From positions 1-64,000 of the forward strand of contig ONIG01000012.1 of assembly GCA_900317855.1 (NCBI GenBank): DNA of 64,000 nucleotides, given 5' to 3'. The notes under the pieces were generated by a model. That model was not told the origin of the DNA. It ran no database searches and saw only the letters and a program-made list of their open reading frames with translations. The translations under genes and the position numbers were made by a program. This DNA is from an uncultured Eubacteriales bacterium. Lineage in GTDB: Bacteria; Bacillota; Clostridia; Oscillospirales; Oscillospiraceae. Below, one piece after another: positions 39,347 to 48,483 of the stretch; positions within the stretch are counted from its first letter, which is position 1; every line of letters starts with the position of its first letter.

Positions 39347-41794
39347 TTACGCGGCCTTCGCGGTCTTGCCCGCGCGCCACGCCTCGAACTTGGCGCGCAT
39401 GCGGTCGTTCAGGCGGCAGAACGCCTTCATCACCGGCCACGACAGCAGGCCGAACACGATGAGGATGAGCGCGCTCTGCAGATTCAGCTTCTGCAGGCTG
39501 AAGAGCGTCGGGAAGCCGAAATACGCGATCACGAACAGCACGGAGAGCACGACGATCATCACCTTGCGGATGGTGTTGTACGGCTGGCACGTGCGGTGCA
39601 CCATCATGAGGCCCACGATGCCCATGACGCCGGTGCAGATCGTGATCATGGCCGTGTCGTCGAGATGGAAGGCAATATAAAACAGCAGAATGCCCACGAC
39701 CATCGCCAGATCCGTCATCGCGGCCGGCAGCGCGCGGAAGAGCACATTGCGCAAAAACTTCCCCTTGACGAGGCTCTCGTTCGGCTCCATGGCGAGGATG
39801 AACGACGGGATGCCGATGGTCACGGCGCTCACGAGCGTGAGCTGCGCGGGGCTGAACGGATACGGCAGCGTGGCAAAGAGCGTGAAAAACGCGAGGCAGA
39901 ACGAGAAAATGTTCTTGACCAGATACAGCGACGCGCTGCGCTCGATGTTGTTGATGACGCGGCGGCCCTCCGCCACGACCGACGGCATGGAGGCAAAGTT
40001 GGAATCGAGCAGCACGATGTGCGACACCTGGCACGCCACGTCGCTGCCCGAGGCCATGGCGATGGAGCAGTCGGCCTCCTTGAGCGCGAGCACGTCGTTG
40101 ACGCCGTCGCCCGTCATGGCCACGGTGTGGCCGTCGGCCTTGAGCGCCTGCACGAGGCTGCGCTTCTGCGCGGGGGTCACGCGGCCGAAGACCGTGTATT
40201 TGCCCGCTGCGTCGCGGATGGCCTCCTCGGTCGTGAGCGTGCGCGCGTCGACGAAGCGGTCGGCGTTTTCGATGCCGGCGCGCTTGGCCACCTCGGACAC
40301 CGTGCGCGCATTGTCGCCGGAGATGACCTTCACGGCCACGCCCTGGCTGGCAAAGTAGCCGAACGTCTCCGGCGCCTCGGCGCGGATCTTGTTCGAGAGC
40401 AGGATCAGCGCGATGGGCAGCAGGTCGGCGCTCAGCGTCTCGTCCGAGAGCGCGCCGTCATACATGCCCAGCAGCAGCACGCGGCAGCCCTTGGCGGAGT
40501 AGCCCTCGATCTGCTCCTGATACGGGTTTTCCCGCCCGGCGAGCAGCACGTCCGGCGCGCCGAGCAGATACGTCTCCTCGGCGTGGAACGACACGCCGCC
40601 GTATTTCTTCGCCGACGAGAACGGCAGCGTCGCCGTCGCGTCCTGCGTCTTTTCGCCCGTGAAGTAGCGCCGCAGCGCCGCCATCGTGTCGTTGTCCGCC
40701 TGCATGGCATAGACGTAGTCGGACATGATCATGCGGATGTCCTCGAGCGTGAAGCGGTCGTCGCACAGGGGGCAGACATCCTCGACGATCATCTTATTTT
40801 CCGTCACGGTGCCGGTCTTATCCACGCACAGCGTGTCCACGCGCGCGAGCGTCTCGATGCAGCCGAGCTCGTGCACGAGGGTCTTGCGCTGGGCCAGACG
40901 CACGACGCCGGCCACGAGTGCAAGGCTTGTCAGCAGATACAGCCCCTCGGGGATCATGCCGATGATGGAGCCGACCGTGCTCGTCACGGCGATGGGCACC
41001 ACGCGGCCGAGCCACACATATTCCTTGACGAACATCACCACGCCGAGCGGGATGACGAGGATGCCGATCCACTTGACGAGGTTCTGCAGCGAGCGCATCA
41101 TCTCCGACTGCTGCGGCTTCTTGGCGCGCTTGGCCTCCTGCGTCAGGCGCGAGACGTAGGAGTCCGCGCCGACGTCCGTCAGCTGCGCGCGGCACATACC
41201 GCTGACGACGAAGCTGCCCGACAGGAGCTTGTCGCCGGGGTTTTTCTTAATTTCATCCGATTCGCCCGTGATGAGCGCCTCGTTGACGTAGCAGCTGTCG
41301 GCCGCGACGACGGCGTCGGCATAGATCTGGTTGCCGGCGGCGAAGATGACGATGTCGTCGCGCACGAGCTGCGCGGTGTCGATGGTCACGCGCCTGCCGT
41401 CGCGCACGGCGACGGCCTTGGGTGAGGCAAGGATGTTGAGCTTGTCGAGCGTTTTCTTCGAGCGGATCTCCTGAATGATGCCGATGGCGGTGTTGACGAT
41501 GATGACGCCCATGAACGTCAGGTTCAGCCACTGCTGCACCGCGATCACGCACAGCGCCAGCAGGAAAAACAGCATATTAAAATAGGTAAAGATGTTGCTC
41601 AGGACGATCTGCTTGACGGTCTTGCCCGGCGGGTCGACGGGCGCGTTCGTCCAGCCGGCGTCGGCACGCTCACGCACCTGCGCGCCCGTCAGGCCCTGCT
41701 GCGGGTCCGGATGCGCGACCGGCACGTCCCGCCGCTCCGGCGTCTCGGGCGCGGGCGCGCGCTTGTCTTTGATTTTTTCGATCAGATTGGCCAA
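39347..41794 (-). CDS. P-type cation-transporting ATPase (CtpE-like)
   Basis: An 815-residue pump. In order: cytoplasmic N terminus, two membrane helices (about 65-110), the actuator domain with ITGESDEIKKNPGD, the fourth helix with PEGL (SIIGMIPEGLYLL), the phosphorylation motif CVDKTGT, the nucleotide domain, the hinge MTGDGVNDVLALKEADCSIA, and a C-terminal helix bundle. The PEGL motif and short length place it with CtpE-like, probably Ca2+-handling, P-type ATPases rather than heavy-metal (CPx) pumps. A TTG start at 41794 is chosen: GGAGG lies 8 bases upstream, and further upstream the frame only shadows other DNA. Single gene with a shared terminator. Confidence 0.9.
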   Translation of the reverse strand: MANLIEKIKDKRAPAPETPERRDVPVAHPDPQQGLTGAQVRERADAGWTNAPVDPPGKTVKQIVLSNIFTYFNMLFFLLALCVIAVQQWLNLTFMGVIIVNTAIGIIQEIRSKKTLDKLNILASPKAVAVRDGRRVTIDTAQLVRDDIVIFAAGNQIYADAVVAADSCYVNEALITGESDEIKKNPGDKLLSGSFVVSGMCRAQLTDVGADSYVSRLTQEAKRAKKPQQSEMMRSLQNLVKWIGILVIPLGVVMFVKEYVWLGRVVPIAVTSTVGSIIGMIPEGLYLLTSLALVAGVVRLAQRKTLVHELGCIETLARVDTLCVDKTGTVTENKMIVEDVCPLCDDRFTLEDIRMIMSDYVYAMQADNDTMAALRRYFTGEKTQDATATLPFSSAKKYGGVSFHAEETYLLGAPDVLLAGRENPYQEQIEGYSAKGCRVLLLGMYDGALSDETLSADLLPIALILLSNKIRAEAPETFGYFASQGVAVKVISGDNARTVSEVAKRAGIENADRFVDARTLTTEEAIRDAAGKYTVFGRVTPAQKRSLVQALKADGHTVAMTGDGVNDVLALKEADCSIAMASGSDVACQVSHIVLLDSNFASMPSVVAEGRRVINNIERSASLYLVKNIFSFCLAFFTLFATLPYPFSPAQLTLVSAVTIGIPSFILAMEPNESLVKGKFLRNVLFRALPAAMTDLAMVVGILLFYIAFHLDDTAMITICTGVMGIVGLMMVHRTCQPYNTIRKVMIVVLSVLFVIAYFGFPTLFSLQKLNLQSALILIVFGLLSWPVMKAFCRLNDRMRAKFEAWRAGKTAKAA

Positions 41795-41874
41795 AGGTCT
41801 GCCTCCAAAATGAGAATACCCAATATTATAGCGTCTCGCGCGGCGGAAAGGAACAACAGTTTGTGAATATTTGC

Positions 41875-42711
41875 TTAAAAATGGCGCAAATTTTCGGCAG
41901 CCTGCACGGTGTGGCGCAGCAGCAGCGCGGTCGTCACGCTGCCGATGCCGCCGGGCACGGGCGTGCAGACGGCGATGGCCGCGGCCGCGGGCGCCACGTC
42001 GCCGCGCAGCGTGCCGTCTGGCAGTACGGTCGCGCCCGCGTCGAGCACGATCTGCCCCGGGCGCACAAAGTCCCGCGTGATGAGCCCCGGCGCGCCCGCC
42101 GCGGCGAGGAGAATGTCCGCGTCCCGGCAGCGGGCGGCGAGATCGGGCGTTTTCCGGTGGCAGAGCGTCACGGTCGCGTCCGCGCGCGTGAGCAGCAGCG
42201 CGGCCGGCCGGCCGATCACCAGGCTCCGGCCCACGACGGTCACGCGCCTGCCTGCGGGGTCGATGCCGTGCGCGCGCAGCAGCTCCATACACGCCTCGGC
42301 CGTGCAGGGGGCGAAGCCCGCCGCCCCGGTCACGAGCGCGCCGAGCGATGCCGTTGTCATGCCGTCCACGTCCTTGCGCGCATCGAGCGTGTCGAGCATC
42401 TCCTGCGCGCGCAGTGCCTCCGGCAGCGGCCGCAGCAGCAGCACGCCGTGCACGCCGCCGTCCGTGCTCAGGGCGCGCAGGGTGTCGGTCAGGGTATCGG
42501 GCGCGCAGTCCGCCGGCAGCGGGACGGGGCGCACGGCGATGCCGCAGCCGGCCGCCGCCTGAGCGATGCTGCGCAGATAGGCCCGGTCGTCCGGCTGCGC
42601 GCCGACGGACACGGCCGCGAGGCAGGGGGGTGCATCGAGTGCGGCGGCATGCTCACGCACCTGCGCATAGATCGCCGCGGCGGCGGGCGCGCCGGTCAGG
42701 GTGTTCGGCAT
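41875..42711 (-). CDS. folD: FolD-like methylenetetrahydrofolate dehydrogenase, cyclohydrolase residues lost
   Basis: A 278-residue FolD homologue. FolD normally oxidises methylene-THF and hydrolyses methenyl-THF. The NAD(P)-binding part is intact (VVGRSLVIGRPAALLL; TPVPGGIGSVT), as are KDVDG and the 'Y' of the active site (Tyr45). The catalytic Lys of the E. coli enzyme (Lys54 in YVASKRK) aligns with Ile49 (YLRSIAQ). Gln98 (LVQLPLP) aligns with Leu93 (LLLRPLP). Both are needed for cyclohydrolysis. The gene lies 3 bases after fchA, which encodes a separate cyclohydrolase, so this FolD probably works as a dehydrogenase only. Confidence 0.88.
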   Translation of the reverse strand: MPNTLTGAPAAAAIYAQVREHAAALDAPPCLAAVSVGAQPDDRAYLRSIAQAAAGCGIAVRPVPLPADCAPDTLTDTLRALSTDGGVHGVLLLRPLPEALRAQEMLDTLDARKDVDGMTTASLGALVTGAAGFAPCTAEACMELLRAHGIDPAGRRVTVVGRSLVIGRPAALLLTRADATVTLCHRKTPDLAARCRDADILLAAAGAPGLITRDFVRPGQIVLDAGATVLPDGTLRGDVAPAAAAIAVCTPVPGGIGSVTTALLLRHTVQAAENLRHF

Positions 42712-42714
42712 GGG

Positions 42715-43350
42715 TCAGCCCTCCCCGCGCAGCGCGGCGAACACCGCGTCCACGGTCTGCGTGCAGCTTTGCGCAACGGTCGCGCGCAGGTGCTCGGCGC
42801 GCGCCTCGGTCTCGGCGCGGTCATCCGGCGCGAGCAGGCCGGTGTTGACAAAAACGTTCATGGCCGCGGCCTCCGCCGCCGCGCGGCACAGCGCCGCTGC
42901 GCACCCGACGTCCGAGCGCAGGAGGGGGCTGGCCGTCTCGAGCGCGGCGTCGAGCAGCATGACGATCTGCGCGCAGTGCGCCAGCATGGCCAGCGGGGCC
43001 TGACACGCCGTGCGCGCCGCGGCCGCGAGCCGGGCGGCGCGGTCGGGGTCGGTTTTCGGGATGGCATAGGCCCGCTGCAGCGGCAGGAAGCCCGCCGCGT
43101 CCGCGTCGATGAGCGCGAGCAGCGCGCGGCGCTGTGTCTCACAGGCTGCGGCCAGCGTCGTGAGCGCGTCGTGGCGGCCGGCATAGCGGGGATTCGCTGC
43201 CGTCACGTTCGCGGCCATCGCGGCTAAGCTTGCTGCGAGCGCGCCCGTGAGCGCGGCCGCGCCCCCGCCGCCCGGTGCGGGCGACGCGGAGGCGAGCTGC
43301 GCGGTGAATTCGGAAAGGGTTTGATCGGGCATGCGCGTCTGGTCGGTCAT
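42715..43350 (-). CDS. fchA: Methenyltetrahydrofolate cyclohydrolase / cyclodeaminase family (FchA)
   Basis: A 211-residue, mainly helical protein of the formiminotransferase-cyclodeaminase C-terminal family. The signature 'ASPAPGGGGAAALTGALAAS' (about residues 22-41) forms the folate-binding loop. 'DADAAGFLPLQRAYAIPK' and 'DVGCAAALCRAAAEAAAMNV' are conserved blocks. Members either deaminate formimino-THF or hydrolyse methenyl-THF (FchA). With folD directly downstream and no histidine-degradation genes nearby, FchA is the better call. The start 43350 follows AAGGAGG. Confidence 0.86.
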   Translation of the reverse strand: MTDQTRMPDQTLSEFTAQLASASPAPGGGGAAALTGALAASLAAMAANVTAANPRYAGRHDALTTLAAACETQRRALLALIDADAAGFLPLQRAYAIPKTDPDRAARLAAAARTACQAPLAMLAHCAQIVMLLDAALETASPLLRSDVGCAAALCRAAAEAAAMNVFVNTGLLAPDDRAETEARAEHLRATVAQSCTQTVDAVFAALRGEG

Positions 43351-43611
43351 ATGGAAAACCTCCTTGCGGGATGATGATCGTGTGGTGTCGTGTCCGTCCC
43401 GCACCCATGGGCTCCCTTGTGGAAAGGAAGCTGGCAGCCGATAGGCTGACTGAGGGATTGATACGTTGATTTCTGCGCCGGCTTCGTATCTGCAACCCCT
43501 CCGTCACGGCGCAGAGCGCCGTGCCACCTCCCCTTACACAGGGGAGGCACTGCCTGCCTCGGATGAGATCTGGCATCGTCGGGTGCGTCACCGGCACACA
43601 TATTATATTGT
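43351..43611. repeat. Composite hairpin-repeat region in the fchA leader
   Basis: It contains a CCCATGGGCTCCCTTGTGGA element like the one near 63050, a large inverted pair (GTCACGGCGCAGAGCGCCGTG and CCTCCCCTTACACAGGGGAGG), and TGCCTCGGATGAGATCT, the inverse of the AGATCTCATCCGAGGC part of the 2.0 kb array. It is therefore built of the same interspersed pieces. No gene is present. Confidence 0.7.
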
Positions 43612-43640
43612 ATTATACCGCGCGGCGGGGCGGTTGAAAA
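43612..43640 (-). promoter_or_regulatory. Candidate promoter of fchA-folD
   Basis: Minus strand TTTTCA (43640-43635), 17-bp spacer, TATAAT (43617-43612). It would give a leader of about 250 bases made largely of the repeat region. Confidence 0.5.
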
Positions 43641-43701
43641 GTGGGCACTGGGGCTTTTTGCGCGCTTTTTGGGCATACTGACCCAAAAGGGAGGAATGAC
43701 C

Positions 43702-45444
43702 ATGCAAGACGGTTTTCTGCGCGCGGCGGCGGCGTCCATCCCCGTGGCCGTGGCCGACCCCCGGCGCAACGCGGCAGCTTGCTGCGCGCGCATTGACCAG
43801 GCGCACCGCGCGAGCGCGGCCCTGCTCGTGCTGCCGGAGCTGTGCGTGACGGGCTACACGTGCGGCGACCTGTTTTTGTCCGCGCTGCTGCTCGACGCGG
43901 CCGAAGAAGCGCTGCTGAACATCTGCGCGCACACGCAGAACTGTGACCCCGTCGTCGTGCTCGGCGTGCCGCTGCGCGCCGGGGGCAAGCTCTATAACTG
44001 CGCGGCCGTGCTGCACCGCGGGCGCATCCTCGGCATTGTGCCGAAAACGTGGCTGCCGAACTACGACGTGTTCGCGGAAAAGCGCTGCTTCACCTCCGCT
44101 GCGGCGTACAGCGGGCCGGGCTGCGTGCCCGTCGGCGGGCAGGACGTGCCGTTCGGCACGGGGCTGGTGTTTGCCTGCGCGCAGATGCCGGTGTTTCGCC
44201 TCGGCGTGGAGCTGTGCGAGGACGTGTGGGCCCCGGTGCCGCCGTCGGTGCGGCTGTGTCTCGCCGGGGCGACCGTGATCGCCAACTGCTCGGCCTCGCC
44301 CGAGGCAGCCGGCAAGCCCGCCCACCGCCGCACGCTGCTGCGCGCAGCCAGCGCGCGCGGCCTCTGCGGCTATGTCTACGCCAACGCCGGGCCGGACGAG
44401 TCGACCGCGCGCGCCGTCTTTTCCGCGCACCACCTCATCGCGGAAAACGGCGCGATCCTCGCCGAGCACGCGCCCTTCGCGCCCGAGCCCGGCCTGCTCG
44501 TGACGGAGCTGGACCTGCTGACGCTCTCGGCCGAGCGCCGCCGCAACACGACCTTTGTGCCGGAGGGGGAGGGTGTGCGCGCCGTGACGTTTTCCATGCC
44601 GCTGCGGCCCACCCCGCTCGGCCGCGCGGTGTCGCCGCACCCGTTTGTGCCGGACGATGCAGCCCTGCGCACAAAGCGCGCGGAGCTGCTGCTGACCATG
44701 CAGGCGCACGGCCTGCGCAAGCGCCTGCTGCACACCGGCAGCCGGGCGGCCATGCTGCCCGTGACGGACGATGCCGACAGCGTGCTCGCCCTGCTCGTGT
44801 GCGCGCGCACGATGGACCTGCTCGGCCGCGCGCGGCACGATGTCCTCGCCGTCACGCAGCCGGGGGGCGACCGGGCGCGCGTGCTGCGCCTGTGCAAGGC
44901 GCTGGGCGTGTCCGTGCGGCCGAACGCCGACCTCGCGGGCCTTGCGCGCACGCACGCGGCGCTCCCGCTCGCCGCGCCCGACTTCACGGCGCTGCTGCTG
45001 GGCGAGGCCGTCTGCGCGCCGGATGCCTACGGCGTCAACGCCGCCGTGCCGCGCACACTCGTGCGCTGGCTCATCGCGGCCGAGGCCGAGCGCGCCGAGG
45101 AACCCCTGCGCACCGAACTGCGCGCCGCGCTCTCCGCGCCGGACGCCGACTGCGCCGGCATCTCGTGCGCGCTGACGGACTTCTGCTTTTACCATCTTGT
45201 CCGCTGCGGCGCGCACCCGCGGCGCATCCTGCGGCTGGCCCGCGCGGCCTTCGGCGGCGCGGCCGCGGACGCCGACATCCTGCGCGCCATGGCGGCGCTC
45301 ACGCGCTGCCTGTTCCGGCGGCCGGCAGCCTTACCTGACCACGTCATGCTCGGCAGCAGCGCACAGGCGCTGCGCTGGCCGCCGGACGCGGCGGGGGCGC
45401 TCTGGCTCGATGAGATCGACGCGCTGCGCCGGGAGCTTTCCTGA
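43702..45444 (+). CDS. NadE-like protein: intact glutaminase domain, degraded NAD+ synthetase domain
   Basis: A 580-residue homologue of glutamine-dependent NAD+ synthetase, which is usually 630-690 residues long. The N-terminal nitrilase-type amidase keeps its Glu-Lys-Cys triad: Glu46 (LPELCVTGYTCGD), Lys115 (PKTWLPNYD) and Cys172 (VELCEDVW). The synthetase half is eroded. The ATP-binding loop SGGLDS is replaced by TDDADS (residues 355-360). The 'GTGDLSELALGW' region is absent, with only VNAAVPRTLVRWL left of its surroundings. The usual C-terminal 'GPYELHDFF' block is only faintly kept. The reading frame is intact, with a good ribosome site (GGGAGG). It may be an amidase with a new role or a decaying gene. 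Confidence 0.87.
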   Translation: MQDGFLRAAAASIPVAVADPRRNAAACCARIDQAHRASAALLVLPELCVTGYTCGDLFLSALLLDAAEEALLNICAHTQNCDPVVVLGVPLRAGGKLYNCAAVLHRGRILGIVPKTWLPNYDVFAEKRCFTSAAAYSGPGCVPVGGQDVPFGTGLVFACAQMPVFRLGVELCEDVWAPVPPSVRLCLAGATVIANCSASPEAAGKPAHRRTLLRAASARGLCGYVYANAGPDESTARAVFSAHHLIAENGAILAEHAPFAPEPGLLVTELDLLTLSAERRRNTTFVPEGEGVRAVTFSMPLRPTPLGRAVSPHPFVPDDAALRTKRAELLLTMQAHGLRKRLLHTGSRAAMLPVTDDADSVLALLVCARTMDLLGRARHDVLAVTQPGGDRARVLRLCKALGVSVRPNADLAGLARTHAALPLAAPDFTALLLGEAVCAPDAYGVNAAVPRTLVRWLIAAEAERAEEPLRTELRAALSAPDADCAGISCALTDFCFYHLVRCGAHPRRILRLARAAFGGAAADADILRAMAALTRCLFRRPAALPDHVMLGSSAQALRWPPDAAGALWLDEIDALRRELS

Positions 45445-45570
45445 CGCAGATATTCAAAAATGCGTGCATAACTGCATATTCTGCCGCCGCTCCAAGCACC
45501 GGGGCGGCGGCGTTTTGCGCATAGATTCCGCCTTTTTGTGCATATCACCGAAAGAAACGCGTTTCCGGCG

Positions 45571-45647
45571 TGAATTTTATTCAAAAAAGGGGTTGACATT
45601 TGCGCGAAAAAGGTGAATAATATGCACATCTTATGAATGAATAATCA
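45571..45647 (+). promoter_or_regulatory. Candidate ArgR boxes and promoter of argG
   Basis: Three ARG-box-like sites: TGAATTTTATTCA (45571-45583), TGAATAATATGCA (45614-45626) and TGAATGAATAATCA (45634-45647). The consensus is TGAATNNNNATTCA; the first two have a 1-base shorter centre. They flank and overlap a TTGACA (45593-45598) with TAATAT (45618-45623), a long 19-bp spacer. Confidence 0.5.
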
Positions 45648-45659
45648 ATGGAGGCAACC

Positions 45660-46883
<1,224 letters not shown>

Positions 46884-46964
46884 GCGGTACAATATAAGAA
46901 ATGACTTTTCTCCCCGCGCCGGGTCCCCCGGCGCGGGGACAACTGACGAAGGGAGACCATCACC

Positions 46965-48341
46965 ATGGCAAAAATGTGGGCGGGCCGCACGGCCGGCGTG
47001 ACCGATCCGGTCGCGGACGATTTCAACTCCTCCATCCACTTCGACAGCCGCATGTACCGCGAGGACATCACGGGCAGCATGGCGCACGCGGCGATGCTCG
47101 GCGCGCAGCACATCCTCCCGCAGGCGGACGCCGATGCCATCATCGACGCGCTGCAGGGCATTCTCGACGACATCGACCACGGCGCGCTGACGTTCGACCC
47201 CGCGTGCGAGGACATCCACATGTTTGTCGAGCAGGTGCTCACCGCGCGCATCGGCGACCTCGGCAAGAAGCTGCACACCGCCCGCTCGCGCAACGATCAG
47301 GTCGCGCTCGACCTGCGCATGTACCTGCGCAGCGAAACGAACGACATCATTGCGCTGACAAAGGACGTGCTCGCGGCATTGGTGGAGCAGGCCAAGGCGC
47401 ACAAGGGCGACATTCTGCCCGGCTACACGCACCTGCAGCGCGCGCAGCCCATCACCTTCGGCCACCACCTGATGGCCTATGCCATGATGCTCCTGCGCGA
47501 CATTGACCGCATGCGCGACGCCGTCAGGCGCATGAACGTCTCGCCCATCGGCTGCTGCGCCCTCGCCGGCACGACGTATGACACCGACCGGTTCTTTGAA
47601 GCGAAGCAGCTCGGCTTTGACGATGTGGCGCGCAACAGTCTCGACGGCGTGTCCGACCGGGACTTCTGCGTCGAGCTGCTCGATGCCTACGCCATCGAGA
47701 TGATGCACCTCTCGCGCCTGAGCGAGGAGCTGGTGCTCTGGTCGAGCTGGGAGTTTCAGTTCGTGCAGCTCTCGGACAGCTACACGACCGGCTCGTCGAT
47801 CATGCCGCAGAAGAAAAACCCCGACATGGCCGAGCTCGTGCGCGGCAAGACCGGCCGCGTCTACGGCGACCTCATCGCCATGCTCACGGCGCTCAAGGGC
47901 CTGCCGCTGGCGTATAACAAGGACATGCAGGAGGACAAGGAGGCCGTGTTCGACGCGGTGGACACCGTGAAGATGTGCCTGCGCGTCATGGCGCCGATGC
48001 TTGCGACCATGACCGTGCGCGCCGACAAGATGCTCCACGCGGCGCAGACGGGCTTCCTCAACGCGACCGACCTCGCGGACTACCTCGTCACGAAGGGTCT
48101 GCCTTTCCGCAGCGCGTACAAGGTCTCCGGCCAGCTCGTGGCCTACTGCATCGCGCACAGCACCGTGCTCGAAAAGCTCCCGCTCGAGACCTTCCGGACC
48201 TTCAGCGACCTCTTTGACGACGGCGTGTATGATGCCATCGACCTCACCAACTGCGTCACGCGGCGCGTGTCCTACGGCGGCACGTCCGTGCCGAGCGTCG
48301 AGGCGCAGATCGCCTGGGTCGAGCAGCAGCTCGGCGCATGA
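46965..48341 (+). CDS. argH: Argininosuccinate lyase
   Basis: A 458-residue member of the aspartase/fumarase superfamily that splits argininosuccinate into arginine and fumarate. The superfamily signature is TGSSIMPQKKNPDMAE, containing the catalytic serine. 'TARSRNDQVALDLRMYLR' and 'PGYTHLQRAQPITFGHHLM' are the other conserved blocks. The length is normal. A GGGAGA ribosome site is upstream. It ends the arg operon at a strong terminator. Confidence 0.97.
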   Translation: MAKMWAGRTAGVTDPVADDFNSSIHFDSRMYREDITGSMAHAAMLGAQHILPQADADAIIDALQGILDDIDHGALTFDPACEDIHMFVEQVLTARIGDLGKKLHTARSRNDQVALDLRMYLRSETNDIIALTKDVLAALVEQAKAHKGDILPGYTHLQRAQPITFGHHLMAYAMMLLRDIDRMRDAVRRMNVSPIGCCALAGTTYDTDRFFEAKQLGFDDVARNSLDGVSDRDFCVELLDAYAIEMMHLSRLSEELVLWSSWEFQFVQLSDSYTTGSSIMPQKKNPDMAELVRGKTGRVYGDLIAMLTALKGLPLAYNKDMQEDKEAVFDAVDTVKMCLRVMAPMLATMTVRADKMLHAAQTGFLNATDLADYLVTKGLPFRSAYKVSGQLVAYCIAHSTVLEKLPLETFRTFSDLFDDGVYDAIDLTNCVTRRVSYGGTSVPSVEAQIAWVEQQLGA

Positions 48342-48358
48342 AATCAGAGATTCCAAAA

Positions 48359-48388
48359 CCGGCACCCCTGAACGGGGTGCCGGTTTTT
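48359..48388 (+). terminator. Terminator of argGH
   Basis: Stem CCGGCACCCC (48359-48368) / GGGGTGCCGG (48374-48383) followed by five T. Confidence 0.92.
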
Positions 48389-48410
48389 GCATGCGGTCCG
48401 GTGCGGGCGC

Positions 48411-48439
48411 TTGTTTTCCGCGCGCGCATCCTGTATAGT
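48411..48439 (+). promoter_or_regulatory. Promoter of surface-protein gene 1
   Basis: TTGTTT (48411-48416), 17-bp spacer, TATAGT (48434-48439). Confidence 0.65.
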
Positions 48440-48483
48440 GGAGGCAGCATCGGGCGGCTGCGGCCGCCCGGGGAGGGAAGTCT

